A DNA stretch of 64,000 nt from Amycolatopsis solani (GTDB taxonomy: Bacteria; Actinomycetota; Actinomycetes; Mycobacteriales; Pseudonocardiaceae), in assembly GCF_033441515.1 (NCBI RefSeq), contig NZ_JAWQJT010000001.1, positions 930,001 to 994,000 of the forward strand, in the 5' to 3' direction. The position numbers and the translations under genes are program-made. This document shows positions 45,576 through 54,627 of this stretch, in pieces. Below the pieces are notes generated by a model. It did no database searches. It was not told where the DNA came from and saw only the letters and a program-made list of their open reading frames with translations. How positions within the stretch are numbered: position 1 is the first letter of the stretch; each line of letters opens with the position of its first letter.

Positions 45576-47525
45576 GTGGCCTCACCCCGCGCCAACGGAC
45601 CGATCTTCCGCGGCTTAGTCTCACGCGTGCTTTCCGTCAGCGCCGCCATTGTCGTCCTAGCCGTTCCCGGTCTGCTGACCGGTCTCGCCGCGGGTTTGCG
45701 CGGCTGGGCGCTCGCCGGCCTGGCGCCGTTGCTGAGCTACGCGATCGGCGGGCTGGCCGGGCCGTGGACCGCCGCGCTGGGGTTACCGTTCAACGCGTGG
45801 ACGTACGCCGCGGCGGCGGTCGTGTTCGCGGCGATCGCGTTCGGGGCCCGGAAACTGGCGGTGCGCCGCCGCCCGCCGGAGCCGGAGCCCGGGGTGTGGG
45901 CACGCCGCGGGCACCTCGCGGTGGTGGCGTGCCTGCTCGTCGCGGCCGCCACCGGCCTGACCGCGGCCCTGCTCGGGATGGGACGGCTGGGCGCGCTGCC
46001 GCAGGGGTTCGACGCGGTCTACCACGGCAACGCGGTCCGCTACATCGCCGACACCGGCGACGGCGGCCTGTTCGGCACCAGCCAGATGAACTGGTACGGC
46101 GACGCGGCGCCGGTGTTCTACCCGAACGGCTACCACCTGCTGGCCTCGGTGACGTACCGGCTGAGCGGGGCGTCGATCCCGGAGACACTGGACGCGAACA
46201 CCGTGCTCCTGCCGGGCTTGCTCGCGTTGTCGCTGGTCACGCTGGTGCGCGAGTTCCGCGGCCGCGCGGTGCTGGCCGGCGCGGTGGCGCTGACGGCGGT
46301 GGCGCCGGTGATGGGCGTGTACGAGTCGATGGATCGCGGCCCGCTGCTGCCGTTCGCGCTGGGGGTGGCCCTGACGCCGCTCGCCGCGGTCGCGCTGCAC
46401 CGCTACCTGGAGCGGCCCGCGCCGGACACCGGCCTGGTGCTGGTGCTGGCCGCGGTGGGCCTGCTGTGCGTCCACTCGTCGACGTTGTTCGGCGGCATCC
46501 TGTTCGCCGGGCCGCTGCTGGTGCAGCGCTGGCTGACGGGCGAGCCGTCGCGGTGGCGGCGGCTCGGCCGCGACCTGCTCGCGCTGCTGCCGATCGCGGT
46601 CGCGTCGCTGGTGGTGGCGTGGCTGCAACTGTCCGGCGCGCTGGGCCTGGCGACGGGCGCGGTGCCGTACTACGGCTGGCCGAGCGAGTACCGCGCCTCG
46701 ACGGCGCTGGGAGCGTTGCTGGGGTTCCAGCACTTCGAGCCGCACCCGCAGGTGTGGCTGTCGGTGGCGTTGTTCCTGGGCATCGTGTTCTTCGCGCGGG
46801 CCGGCGCGCTGCGCTGGATCGGTCTGACGGCGGCGGTGACCGGCCTGGCGTACATCGCGGTGGCGTCGTCGAACGCCCCGCTCGTGATGGCGCTGTCGCG
46901 GCCGTGGTGGGACGACCCGTACCGCTTCTTCTCGATGGCGGCGATCCCGCTGTCCGTCCTGGCCGCGCACGGCCTGGCGTCGACGCAGGCCTGGCTGCGC
47001 GACCGGCTCCCGGCCCGGATCCCCGCGGCCGCCGTCGCGGCGGTGGTGCTGCTGGGGTTCGTGCTGCTGTCGAACGGCCTGTACGTCCGCTCCAACGGCG
47101 ACCGCGTGTACACCGGCTACCAGGCGGCGGACCCGGCGAAGCTGCGCACGACCCCCGGCGAGATCGCCGCTATGGGGGAGCTCGGCCGGCTCGCGCGCCC
47201 GGGCGAGTGGGCGATGAACGACCGTTTCGACGGAACGGCGTGGACTTATGCATTGTCGGGTATTCGCACGGTCGCCGGGCATTTCGACGAAACTTTGCCA
47301 CCGAAGGACGCGCAGTTGCTGGCGGACCGCTTTCACGATTACCCGACCGACCCCGACGTGCGCGCCGCGGTCCGGCGGTTGAACATCCATTGGGTGATTC
47401 TGGGCAAACCGTCGACCGAACCCGGAAAGCCTTATCAGCCGGGGTTGCTCGGATTGGCGGGCGCGCCGTTCTTGCAGGAGGCTTTCCGCAACGCGGACGC
47501 GGTCATCTACCGGCTGGTGGCTTGA
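45576..47525 (+). CDS. DUF6541-type large membrane protein, second copy
   Basis: A 649-residue paralogue of the protein at 37637-39646, with the same landmarks: AGLRGWALAGLAPLLSYAIG, FDAVYHGNAVRYIADTGDG, NWYGDAAPVFYPNGYHL and a C-terminal MNDRFDGTAWTYALSGI, AAVRRLNIHWVILG. Start GTG 45576. The codons near the 3' end (47240-47420) are less GC-rich than the rest. Function unknown; likely envelope lipid glycosylation by analogy with GT-C proteins. Confidence 0.72.
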   Translation: MASPRANGPIFRGLVSRVLSVSAAIVVLAVPGLLTGLAAGLRGWALAGLAPLLSYAIGGLAGPWTAALGLPFNAWTYAAAAVVFAAIAFGARKLAVRRRPPEPEPGVWARRGHLAVVACLLVAAATGLTAALLGMGRLGALPQGFDAVYHGNAVRYIADTGDGGLFGTSQMNWYGDAAPVFYPNGYHLLASVTYRLSGASIPETLDANTVLLPGLLALSLVTLVREFRGRAVLAGAVALTAVAPVMGVYESMDRGPLLPFALGVALTPLAAVALHRYLERPAPDTGLVLVLAAVGLLCVHSSTLFGGILFAGPLLVQRWLTGEPSRWRRLGRDLLALLPIAVASLVVAWLQLSGALGLATGAVPYYGWPSEYRASTALGALLGFQHFEPHPQVWLSVALFLGIVFFARAGALRWIGLTAAVTGLAYIAVASSNAPLVMALSRPWWDDPYRFFSMAAIPLSVLAAHGLASTQAWLRDRLPARIPAAAVAAVVLLGFVLLSNGLYVRSNGDRVYTGYQAADPAKLRTTPGEIAAMGELGRLARPGEWAMNDRFDGTAWTYALSGIRTVAGHFDETLPPKDAQLLADRFHDYPTDPDVRAAVRRLNIHWVILGKPSTEPGKPYQPGLLGLAGAPFLQEAFRNADAVIYRLVA

Positions 47526-47633
47526 TCACCGGCTCGTCGGGACGTGCGCCGTCGAACCAGCCCGTCCCACGGTGACCGGCGAACGCCGCAGTAGTTGCGA
47601 ACCCGCCGAGGCTACGACCGGCCACGCCGCCCC

Positions 47634-47964
47634 CGACTTAGCCGGAACTCTGGCGCCCGGCGCGGTGAACAGGTCGTTCATGACATCTCGGGCTCAGGAT
47701 CACGGCGAACTACCGGGCCGACCTGGCACCATTCGCGGTGGCCGGGGCCTGCCGGATTCGTGTCGCCGGATGTGGGGTTGCGAGTCCGTGTGCACCCAAT
47801 GTGGGCTTCGGTGCGTCAGACGCACCGAAGGCCACATTGGGGCGCATCCGCCGCCCGTCCGCTGCTGCCCGTCCGCTGCGCCGTCGGCCGCCGAACCGGC
47901 CGCGCCGTCCTCGACTTTGCCGGTGCCCTGGCGTCCGGCGAGGTGAAAGGGTCATTCACGACAC
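47634..47964. repeat. Two copies of the long dispersed repeat seen at 12.2-12.6 kb
   Basis: Copies at 47634-47684 and 47911-47964 begin CGACTTxGCCGG, run through CTGGCGxCCGGCG and end in GTGAA...GTCATTCACGACA or a decayed form. They align with 12584-12631 and the reverse of 12212-12258. The palindrome core is degraded here, suggesting older copies. Short open frames in 47526-48116 look like repeat by-products; I see no gene in this 590-base spacer. Confidence 0.8.
47795..47841. repeat. Long palindrome of the GGTGCGTCAGACGCACC family
   Basis: Arms 47795-47817 and 47819-47841 pair over 23 positions with one mismatch and a single-base loop (starting CCCAATGTGGGCTTCGG). It shares its core with 1361-1377. 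Such a near-perfect hairpin would extrude easily or fold strongly in RNA. Confidence 0.85.
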
Positions 47965-48068
47965 GTGGGCCAGCTCCAGCGAGGCGAACCGCTCGAACGC
48001 CGCCGATCCCGTATCTCGGACTCGCGGAGCACCAGGCGCTCGGACCGGATCGGGACGGCCAGGCCGAG

Positions 48069-48099
48069 TTGTCCACATGTGCGTAAGCCCTGTGGACAA
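48069..48099. promoter_or_regulatory. Pair of inverted DnaA-box-like sites
   Basis: TTGTCCACA (48069-48077) and TGTGGACAA (48091-48099), 13 bases apart, match the actinobacterial DnaA box and mirror the group at 11986-12028. They lie just before the stop of the membrane-protein gene at 48117. Confidence 0.45.
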
Positions 48100-48116
48100 C
48101 CTGGGGGCAACTTGGA

Positions 48117-49085
48117 TCAGGCGGCGGTCGTGACCGGGCGGGTCGAGCGGGCCGCCACCGCGGCGATGCCCGCCGTCAGGAGGTCGGCCACCGTGAACAT
48201 CACGCGGGAGGCCACCGCGAACGCCGTCGCCTGGCCGACCGTCAGGCCGCTCGCCGTCAGGACCGCGACCTGGGCCACCTCGCGGACGCCCACGCCGCTG
48301 GGCAGGATGAACGCGAACGTGCCCACCGTCATCGCCACGGCCATCGCGCCCACGCAGAGCACGAAGCCGCTGAAGCCCGGGGTGCCCACCGAGTTGGCCA
48401 GCAGCCAGAGGTGGATGCCCTGCAGGCACCACGCCGCCGTCGAGGCGCCGAAGACCTTGCCGACCACCCGCCAGCCCAGGGGGTGGGCGAGCGGCGGGCG
48501 GCGGAGGATGCGCAGCACCAGCGAGGTGCCCCAGGTCAGGATCTTCGGGTGCAGCATCGCCAGGCCGACCGGGATGAGCACGAACAGCCACAGCGCGCGC
48601 GGGCTGTTGCTGAACACCGCCGGCGCCGCCAGGAGCGACACCACCAGCGCCGACACCACGCCCACGCCGAGCTGGATCAGGGAGCCGGTGAAGATGCGGG
48701 CCCTGGCCAGGCCCGCCTTGCGGCCCAGCTCCATCTGCAGCAGGTAGGCCCAGACCGAGCCCGGCACGTACTTGCCGAGCGAGCCGACCAGGCAGATCTG
48801 GGCGCCGCGGGCGTAGCCGATGGGCTTGCCGAGGTCGTCGACCATCGCCTGCCAGCCCCAGGTCGAGACCATGATCGCCGCGACCAGGGCGAGCAGGCTC
48901 AGCAGCGACGACTGCCAGGCGACGTCACGCAGGGTGTGCCAGAACTCGCCCCAGTTCGAAGCGAGCTGCTTGGCCGCGAAGCCGATGACCAGCAGGATCG
49001 CGACCCATCTGACGACGTCGAGGACCTTCGCCTTGGCGGACTTCGGCGGCTTGCCGGCCGCCGGCAAGTCCTCAACTGTCGTCAT
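48117..49085 (-). CDS. LPG-synthase-type (UPF0104) integral membrane protein
   Basis: A 322-residue protein with about eight helices and the lysylphosphatidylglycerol-synthase membrane-domain pattern (VSTWGWQAMVDDLGKPIGYA, LVGSLGKYVPGSVWAYLLQM, FILPSGVGVREVAQV). It lacks the cytosolic tRNA-dependent transferase half, so it is more likely a lipid or lipid-glycan flippase-like protein. It is the last gene of the acyl-sugar operon, 11 bases after the LuxC-like gene. Confidence 0.8.
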   Translation of the reverse strand: MTTVEDLPAAGKPPKSAKAKVLDVVRWVAILLVIGFAAKQLASNWGEFWHTLRDVAWQSSLLSLLALVAAIMVSTWGWQAMVDDLGKPIGYARGAQICLVGSLGKYVPGSVWAYLLQMELGRKAGLARARIFTGSLIQLGVGVVSALVVSLLAAPAVFSNSPRALWLFVLIPVGLAMLHPKILTWGTSLVLRILRRPPLAHPLGWRVVGKVFGASTAAWCLQGIHLWLLANSVGTPGFSGFVLCVGAMAVAMTVGTFAFILPSGVGVREVAQVAVLTASGLTVGQATAFAVASRVMFTVADLLTAGIAAVAARSTRPVTTAA

Positions 49086-49096
49086 CGACCGTCTCC

Positions 49097-50341
49097 TCAG
49101 GCCTGGACCGTGACCAGGCGGCTGAATTCGTGGAGCAGATCGTAACCGTCCCAGACGGCCGAGAACGTCAGGGCGCTGCCGAACGGCACGATCCGGTCGA
49201 CTCCGCGACCGGCCAGCTCGTGGGCGAACGCCGTCAGCTCCTCGGCGGTGAAGCCGAACTGGCTGACCGTCTGGTCCTTGCGCAGGACGATCGGCACCAG
49301 ATCGGACAAAGAGGACACGCGCGCGTTCGCGAACGTGCCCGCGCCGAGCCACTCGCGGGGCAGGATCGCCGGGTCGGTCAGCTCCAGGGTGGCCAGTCCG
49401 TTGCCGTCGAACGCGATTTCCTTGACCAGGCCGTCGACCGCCGCGCCGTACGCCGAGACGCGCTTCTGGACCGCCATCGCCGGCTCGGTGACGTGCTGTT
49501 TCGCCGCCAGCACCGACGCCAGCAGCGTCCGGAACTCACTGCCGGCCGCGGCCGCGCCGGGCTCGTCGCCGACCCAGAACACCGCGCGCGGTGACGAGCA
49601 GGCGGCCTGGTCGAACCAGTAGGAGTCGTTGTAGAAGCCCTCGGCAGCCGCCCGGCGTTCTTCCGCGGACGCCCGCTGCCAGCCCGCCACCGAAGCGACG
49701 GCGAAGGACGAGCGGTCCGGGAACGTCAGGTCACGCGCGTGCGGCGCCAGCGGGTACTTCCGCAGCGCCGCGACCGAGCCGTCGCCGCCCCAGATGACGC
49801 GCAGGTCGGCGGCCAGCGACAGGGCGCCGCTCACCTCGTCGCTGCGGTCGTAGGTCACCATGCGCTGGGTCGCCGTGACCGCCTCCGCGACCGAAGCGTC
49901 CACTTCGGACAGTGCGGCGTTCAGCGCCTCCAGCACCGCCTCGGCAGCGCCGGCCGAGCGCGACGACACCCGCACGACGTTGTGGTTGCCCGCCAGCGCC
50001 GAGAGCGCCCACGAGTAGACGAAGATCGTGTCGACGTTCGCCGGCGGCACGTGGAACACCAGGCCGCGCGGGAACCGCAGCGCGCTGCCCGAGGTGTCCA
50101 GTGTGGACAGCGCCTTGGCGATTTCGCCCTTGCGCAGGAAGAAGCCGAGCGACGCCAGCTCCGGGAACCGGCGCGCGGTGGCCGGGGCCAGCAGCTTGCG
50201 GGCGAACTTCGTGACGAACTCGACGATGCGCGGATCGCCGACGCGCAGCCGCCCGCCCGGGGGCGCGGCGCGCAGCTCGTCGACCAGGTCGCCGACCGAA
50301 ACGGCGTCCGACAGGGGGAAACGCTGGGTCAGAGTGGTCAC
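49097..50341 (-). CDS. LuxC-like acyl-CoA/acyl-protein reductase
   Basis: A 414-residue aldehyde-dehydrogenase-fold protein. LRFPRGLVFHVPPANVDTIF and LSALAGNHNVVRVSSRSAG form the nucleotide side; the catalytic Cys is in YWFDQAACSSPRAVFW. LuxC reduces an activated acyl group to the aldehyde with NADPH, receiving it from LuxE. It overlaps the luxE-like gene by ATGA. No luciferase gene is present, so the product serves another purpose. Confidence 0.87.
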   Translation of the reverse strand: MTTLTQRFPLSDAVSVGDLVDELRAAPPGGRLRVGDPRIVEFVTKFARKLLAPATARRFPELASLGFFLRKGEIAKALSTLDTSGSALRFPRGLVFHVPPANVDTIFVYSWALSALAGNHNVVRVSSRSAGAAEAVLEALNAALSEVDASVAEAVTATQRMVTYDRSDEVSGALSLAADLRVIWGGDGSVAALRKYPLAPHARDLTFPDRSSFAVASVAGWQRASAEERRAAAEGFYNDSYWFDQAACSSPRAVFWVGDEPGAAAAGSEFRTLLASVLAAKQHVTEPAMAVQKRVSAYGAAVDGLVKEIAFDGNGLATLELTDPAILPREWLGAGTFANARVSSLSDLVPIVLRKDQTVSQFGFTAEELTAFAHELAGRGVDRIVPFGSALTFSAVWDGYDLLHEFSRLVTVQA

Positions 50342-51390
50342 GCCGCCGCTCCCGAGAAGGTGTCCGAGCAGCCGCGGGCCTCAGCCTTGGGCAGCCGGCC
50401 CAGCACGGAGAAGTGCTTGCCCGGCCAGTCGCCGTCGTCGATGCCGTTGCAGACGCCGAGGTCTTCGGTCAGCAGCACGTGCCCCGGGTAGGACCGCGGC
50501 AGCGTCGAGACGACCTCGATCACGCCCGGTTCCCCGACCGGCTGCTCTTCCCACGTCTCCGGGTTGCGGATCACGACGTCGGCGAAGTCCGGGCAGTAGA
50601 GCGAGTTGCCGGACGGGCCTTCGAGGAACACGGTGCCGATCTGCTCGATCATCCCGTAGTAGTTGTGGATCCGGGTGAGCCCGGTGTCCTCCTTGAAGCG
50701 ACGGCGGAACTCGCTGTTGTCGACCGCGCGGTCGATCAGCTTCTTCCAGCCACCGGAGTGGATGAGGATGCCGTTCGACAGGTCGAGGCCGTGATCACGC
50801 GCGACTTCGTAGAGGAACTGCCACACCATGAACGTGAAGCCGAAGATCAGGAAGGGCTTGTCGCCGTACTCGGCCAGGAACTTCTTGACCGCCTCGACGT
50901 CCGGCTGGTCGTTCTCGTCGAGCACGTACGTGTGCTTGCGGCCGAAGTTCGCCATGCCCAGCACACCAGCCCCCCGCGCGGAGAACGACCGGCGGTTCTT
51001 GATGATGCCGATGGTGTCGACCATCAGCATCGGCAGCCGCTCGCCGCCGAGCACCTCCTGCAGGGTCGCGCCGAGCTGCTTGGTCTGCGCGCCCGCCGCC
51101 TCCTTGTCGAGGTAGATCCGCGAGGCGCCGGCCCCGGTGGTGCCCGACGACGTCAGCGTCTTGAAGACCTCGCTGTCCGGCACCGACTTCAGGTCGTGCG
51201 TCTTGAACATCCGCACCGGCAGCCAGGGCAGGTCCGCGATCGTGGCGAAGTCGGCGTCCGGCGCGATTCCCAGCGAGGCCAGGATCCGTTCGTAGCCTTC
51301 GGAGTTCGCCCGGTGGTGCGCGGTGAGCGAAGCAAGCTCGGGCAGCAGCAAGGCTTCCCGGTCGGCCTGCGACCGCGTGAACACGCTCAT
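50338..51390 (-). CDS. LuxE-like acyl-protein synthetase
   Basis: A 350-residue ANL-type enzyme of the LuxE/PaaK group: WLPVRMFKTHDLKSVPDSE, TLTSSGTTGAGASRIYLD (phosphate-binding loop), IFGFTFMVWQFLYEVA and YGMIEQIG. It activates a carboxylic acid as acyl-AMP and passes it to LuxC. Both neighbours overlap it by 4 bases. Activation of an unusual short or hydroxy acid is possible; chain length cannot be read. Confidence 0.87.
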   Translation of the reverse strand: MSVFTRSQADREALLLPELASLTAHHRANSEGYERILASLGIAPDADFATIADLPWLPVRMFKTHDLKSVPDSEVFKTLTSSGTTGAGASRIYLDKEAAGAQTKQLGATLQEVLGGERLPMLMVDTIGIIKNRRSFSARGAGVLGMANFGRKHTYVLDENDQPDVEAVKKFLAEYGDKPFLIFGFTFMVWQFLYEVARDHGLDLSNGILIHSGGWKKLIDRAVDNSEFRRRFKEDTGLTRIHNYYGMIEQIGTVFLEGPSGNSLYCPDFADVVIRNPETWEEQPVGEPGVIEVVSTLPRSYPGHVLLTEDLGVCNGIDDGDWPGKHFSVLGRLPKAEARGCSDTFSGAAA

Positions 51391-52781
51391 ACCCGCCCCT
51401 CCAACGTCCGGTAGTCGATCTTGCCGCTGGCCAGCAGCGGCACGGTTTCGATCGGGCGCACGTCGAACCCGCTGGCGTGCAGGTGCAGCCGCTCGGCCAG
51501 CGCCCGCGACGCGTCCTTGCAGATGTCCTTGTCGACGCCCTCGGCGAACAGCACGACCTTGTCACCGGCGGCCACGGCCGCCACCACGTCGATCCCCACC
51601 GCCGCCGTGCGCGCGGCGTGCTCGAGGTCGTCGAGGCTGACACGGTTGCCGAACACCTTGCCGATGCGCTTGAGCCGCCCGGTGATGAACAGGTACCCCT
51701 CTTCGTCGAGGTACCCGAGGTCACCGGTGGCCAGCACGCCGCCGTATTCGTCACCCTTGGCCAGGCCGGACTCGTCGTCCGCGTAACCCAGCATCACATT
51801 GGGCCCACGGTAGACGACCTCACCGACAATTTTCGGGTGCGTGGTCTCCGACCCGTCGTCGCGACGGACCGAGAACTTCCCGCCCGGCAGCGCCGGCCCG
51901 GCGGAACCGAGCTTTTCGGCCAGTCTTTCGGCGGGCACCGTCGTCATCCGCGGCGCGGCCTCGGTCTGGCCGTACATGACGTACATCCGGCCGCCGACCG
52001 CGAGCATCTTGTCGTTGAACTCGGCGATCAGGTCGTCGCGCAGCTTCCCGCCGGCCTGCGTCAGCGTGCGCAGCGTCGGGTACTTCGCGGGGTCGAACTT
52101 GAGCCGCCGCAGCATTTCGTAGTGGTACGGGACTCCCGAGAGGGACGTCACGCCGTACGTGTTCACCGCGTCCCAGAACCCGCGGCCGAGCACGCCGGAG
52201 GGCTCGATGACGACGGTCGCGTCCCGCACCAGGTGCGAGTTCAGCACCGACAGGCCGTAGCTGTAGTGCAGCGGCAGGCAGGTGGGCGCCACCTCGTCGG
52301 AGTCGATGTGCAGCACCTGCGCGATGGCGTCGGCGTTGGCCAGGATCGCCTGCCGCGAGAGCCGCACGAGCTTCGGGTTGCCGGTCGACCCGCTGGTCGG
52401 CAGGAGGACGGCGAGGTCGGGGTGCGGACGGACTCCCTCGGCGGCGTCGCGGACCCAGTCGGCGCCGCGCACCGAGTAGCCGTCCGGCGCGTCGCCCGAA
52501 GCCGACAGCACGGCCGCCGGGCGGAAGCGCGAGACCAGCCCGGCCAGCACGTCGGCGTCCAGCGCCGGGTCGATCAGCGCGATCGCTCGCCCGGACTCGA
52601 ACGCGCCGAGGTAGGTCAGCACGCTGTCCAGGTCGACCGACATCCGCGCGAACACGACGCCGGCCGGCAGCCCGGCCAGCGCTTCCATCGAGCGGCCGAC
52701 TTCGGCCGACAGTTCCGCGCCCGCCAGCGTGCGGCCCCCGGCCACATCGACCAGCCGGGCTCCCGCACCCAACAGCGTCAC
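51387..52781 (-). CDS. AMP-binding acyl ligase
   Basis: A 464-residue adenylating enzyme: LLPTSGSTGNPKLVRLSR (A3), YGQTEAAPRMTT (A5), TGDLGYLDEEGYLFITGRLK (A7-A8) and the terminal catalytic Lys in LLASGKIDYRT. A dedicated ACP gene lies two genes upstream, so it may load a free acid onto that ACP, or make an acyl-CoA. ATGA overlaps on both sides show tight coupling. Confidence 0.88.
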   Translation of the reverse strand: MTLLGAGARLVDVAGGRTLAGAELSAEVGRSMEALAGLPAGVVFARMSVDLDSVLTYLGAFESGRAIALIDPALDADVLAGLVSRFRPAAVLSASGDAPDGYSVRGADWVRDAAEGVRPHPDLAVLLPTSGSTGNPKLVRLSRQAILANADAIAQVLHIDSDEVAPTCLPLHYSYGLSVLNSHLVRDATVVIEPSGVLGRGFWDAVNTYGVTSLSGVPYHYEMLRRLKFDPAKYPTLRTLTQAGGKLRDDLIAEFNDKMLAVGGRMYVMYGQTEAAPRMTTVPAERLAEKLGSAGPALPGGKFSVRRDDGSETTHPKIVGEVVYRGPNVMLGYADDESGLAKGDEYGGVLATGDLGYLDEEGYLFITGRLKRIGKVFGNRVSLDDLEHAARTAAVGIDVVAAVAAGDKVVLFAEGVDKDICKDASRALAERLHLHASGFDVRPIETVPLLASGKIDYRTLEGRV

Positions 52782-53509
52782 AGCACCAAGCCTCCGTCGA
52801 CGCCCAGCACCTGACCGGTGATGAACGAAGCCTCATCACTCACCAGGAACCGGATCGCGTTCGCCACTTCTTCCGCGCGGCCGAGGCGCCCGAGCGGCGT
52901 CCGGCTCGAGTTTTCGGCCTTCGCGTCTTCGCTCAGGCCGGCGGTCAGGTCGGTCTCGATCACGCCCGGCGCGACCGCGTTGACGCGGATGCCGGACCGG
53001 CCGAGTTCCTTCGCCGCCGACTTCGCGATGTTCGCCACCGCCGCCTTCGAGGCCGCGTACACCGTCTGACCGGCACTTCCGTGCTCGCCGACGATCGAGG
53101 CGAGCACCACGATCGAGCCGGTCTTCTTCCGCATCATCGCCCGGGCCGCGGCCTGGACGGTGTGCAGCGTGCCGGCGACGTTCGTGCTCAGCGTCGTGTC
53201 GACGAGCTCTTCCTTGATCATGCCGAGGAGCGCGTCCGCCATGATCCCGGCGTTCGCCACGACGACGTCGAGCTTGCCGTGCTCCTTCGCGACGCCCCGG
53301 ACCACCGACGACACCGCTTTCGCGTCGGTGACGTCGAGGGCGAGCCCGGAAGCCGCGCCCACCGAAGCCGCCGCCTCCTTGGCGCGAGCCTCGTCGCGGC
53401 CGGTCAGGACCACCGTCGCGCCGGCCTCGGCGAGGGCGCGGGCGGTGGCCAGGCCGATCCCCCGCGTCCCGCCGGTGACGAGCGCGACGCGACCGGAAAG
53501 ATCAGTCAT
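52778..53509 (-). CDS. FabG-like 3-oxoacyl-ACP reductase
   Basis: A 243-residue SDR with TGGTRGIG, NAGI, ASIVGEHGSAGQTVYAASKA (Ser, Tyr, Lys) and the family end FITGQVLGVDGGLVL. It should reduce 3-oxoacyl-ACP to 3-hydroxyacyl-ACP, which is the LpxA-type donor. It overlaps the ACP gene by 8 bases and the ligase gene by 4. Confidence 0.88.
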   Translation of the reverse strand: MTDLSGRVALVTGGTRGIGLATARALAEAGATVVLTGRDEARAKEAAASVGAASGLALDVTDAKAVSSVVRGVAKEHGKLDVVVANAGIMADALLGMIKEELVDTTLSTNVAGTLHTVQAAARAMMRKKTGSIVVLASIVGEHGSAGQTVYAASKAAVANIAKSAAKELGRSGIRVNAVAPGVIETDLTAGLSEDAKAENSSRTPLGRLGRAEEVANAIRFLVSDEASFITGQVLGVDGGLVL

Positions 53510-53747
53510 TCTTCGACTGGAGCTCGGTGACCATGTCCACGGCGACCTTGAAGCTCGACATGTCGATGACCTGGTCGGTGTCGAACTCGACGTCGAACTC
53601 GTCTTCGATGGCCGCGACCAGCGCCATGTGGCCGACCGAGTCCCACGCCTCGAGGTCGCGGTACTTCAGGTTCTCGACGTCCACGTCGCCGTCGAGATCG
53701 AGGGCCTCGACGAAGACCTCGCGCAGCTTGGGGGCGACATCCGCCAT
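53502..53747 (-). CDS. Acyl carrier protein
   Basis: An 81-residue ACP: LREVFVEALDLDGDVDVENL, then EAWDSVGHMALVAAIEDEFD, with the phosphopantetheine Ser in DSVGH, and acidic helix 2. It is a stand-alone, specialised carrier inside a glycan operon rather than the housekeeping fatty-acid ACP. ATG 53747 lies 11 bases after the LpxA-like gene's stop. Confidence 0.92.
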   Translation of the reverse strand: MADVAPKLREVFVEALDLDGDVDVENLKYRDLEAWDSVGHMALVAAIEDEFDVEFDTDQVIDMSSFKVAVDMVTELQSKND

Positions 53748-53758
53748 GGTGATTGCTC

Positions 53759-54478
53759 CTAGTGCTCTTCGCGCGGGCGGGCGTCCCACGCCTTTACCAA
53801 GGTAGAGAGGTCTTCGGGCAGCGTGACGTCCGGGAGACCTTCCTTGCCCTTCAGCCACGGCCCGAGCGCCTCGACGGTCGCCTCGTCGACGCCGCGGCGG
53901 GACAGGCCCACCACGTTGACGCCGGTCACGCGGGCCGGGTTGCCGACGGCGATGGTGAACGCGCCGATCTCGCGGCGGACCGCGGAGCCCATGCCGATCA
54001 TCGCGCCCGGGCCGATCACGACCTTCTGGTGCAGGATCGCGCCCATGCCGAGGTTGGCGCCGTCCCAGATGTGGCAGTGGCCACCCGTGACGGCGTTGGA
54101 CGCGATCGTCACGGCGTCGCCGACCAGGCAGTCGTGCGCGATGTGGGAGTTGCGGAGGTAGTAGCCGTCGCTGCCGACGGTCGTCGTCCGCCAGGTCCCT
54201 TGGTGGACACTCACGTACTCGCGGAGGCGGTTGCGGCTGCCGATCACGACGCCGTGGCCGTCGTGATCCGGATCACCGGCCGGGGCTTCGTCCCAGGCCG
54301 CGGGGTGCGGGCGGCCGCGGTCCTCGCCGGGTGTGCCGATCGTCACGTGCGGGCCGATCCAGTTGCCGTCACCGACGCGGGTGGGCCCGACGATCACCGC
54401 GAACGGCCCGATGACGTTGTCCTCGCCGAGTTCGACGCCTTCGCCGATGACGGCGGTCGGGTGGATGCGGTTGGCCAC
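53759..54478 (-). CDS. LpxA-like acyl-ACP:UDP-amino-sugar acyltransferase
   Basis: A 239-residue left-handed beta-helix protein. It follows E. coli LpxA closely: RIHPTAVIGEGVELGEDNVI, IGSRNRLREYVSVHQGT, VGSDGYYLRNSHIAHDCLVG (catalytic His115 plus His112 and Asp116 kept) and GVNVVGLSRRGVDEATVEAL. LpxA moves a 3-hydroxyacyl chain from ACP to UDP-GlcNAc or UDP-GlcNAc3N. Here it leads an operon with its own ACP and FabG in what should be a Gram-positive cell. The GTG start is tentative. The acceptor is inferred from the neighbouring 3-amino-sugar gene pair. Confidence 0.82.
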   Translation of the reverse strand: MANRIHPTAVIGEGVELGEDNVIGPFAVIVGPTRVGDGNWIGPHVTIGTPGEDRGRPHPAAWDEAPAGDPDHDGHGVVIGSRNRLREYVSVHQGTWRTTTVGSDGYYLRNSHIAHDCLVGDAVTIASNAVTGGHCHIWDGANLGMGAILHQKVVIGPGAMIGMGSAVRREIGAFTIAVGNPARVTGVNVVGLSRRGVDEATVEALGPWLKGKEGLPDVTLPEDLSTLVKAWDARPREEH

Positions 54479-54627
54479 GGGTGGTCGTCCGTTCGTCGGC
54501 GGCTGGGTACTGGGCGTGCTACCGCGCCCGGTAACGTGTGGCCCGCGTTGTTGCAGGGCGGCCGGGCGCAGAACCGGCGGCTCACTGTACCGGACGCGCC
54601 GAAATCGCCTGCCGAGAGAGACTGCCC

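Noticed and set aside
47572..48116. Open frames of 120-160 residues on both strands
   Set aside because: They coincide with dispersed repeats and palindromes and have no recognisable protein features.
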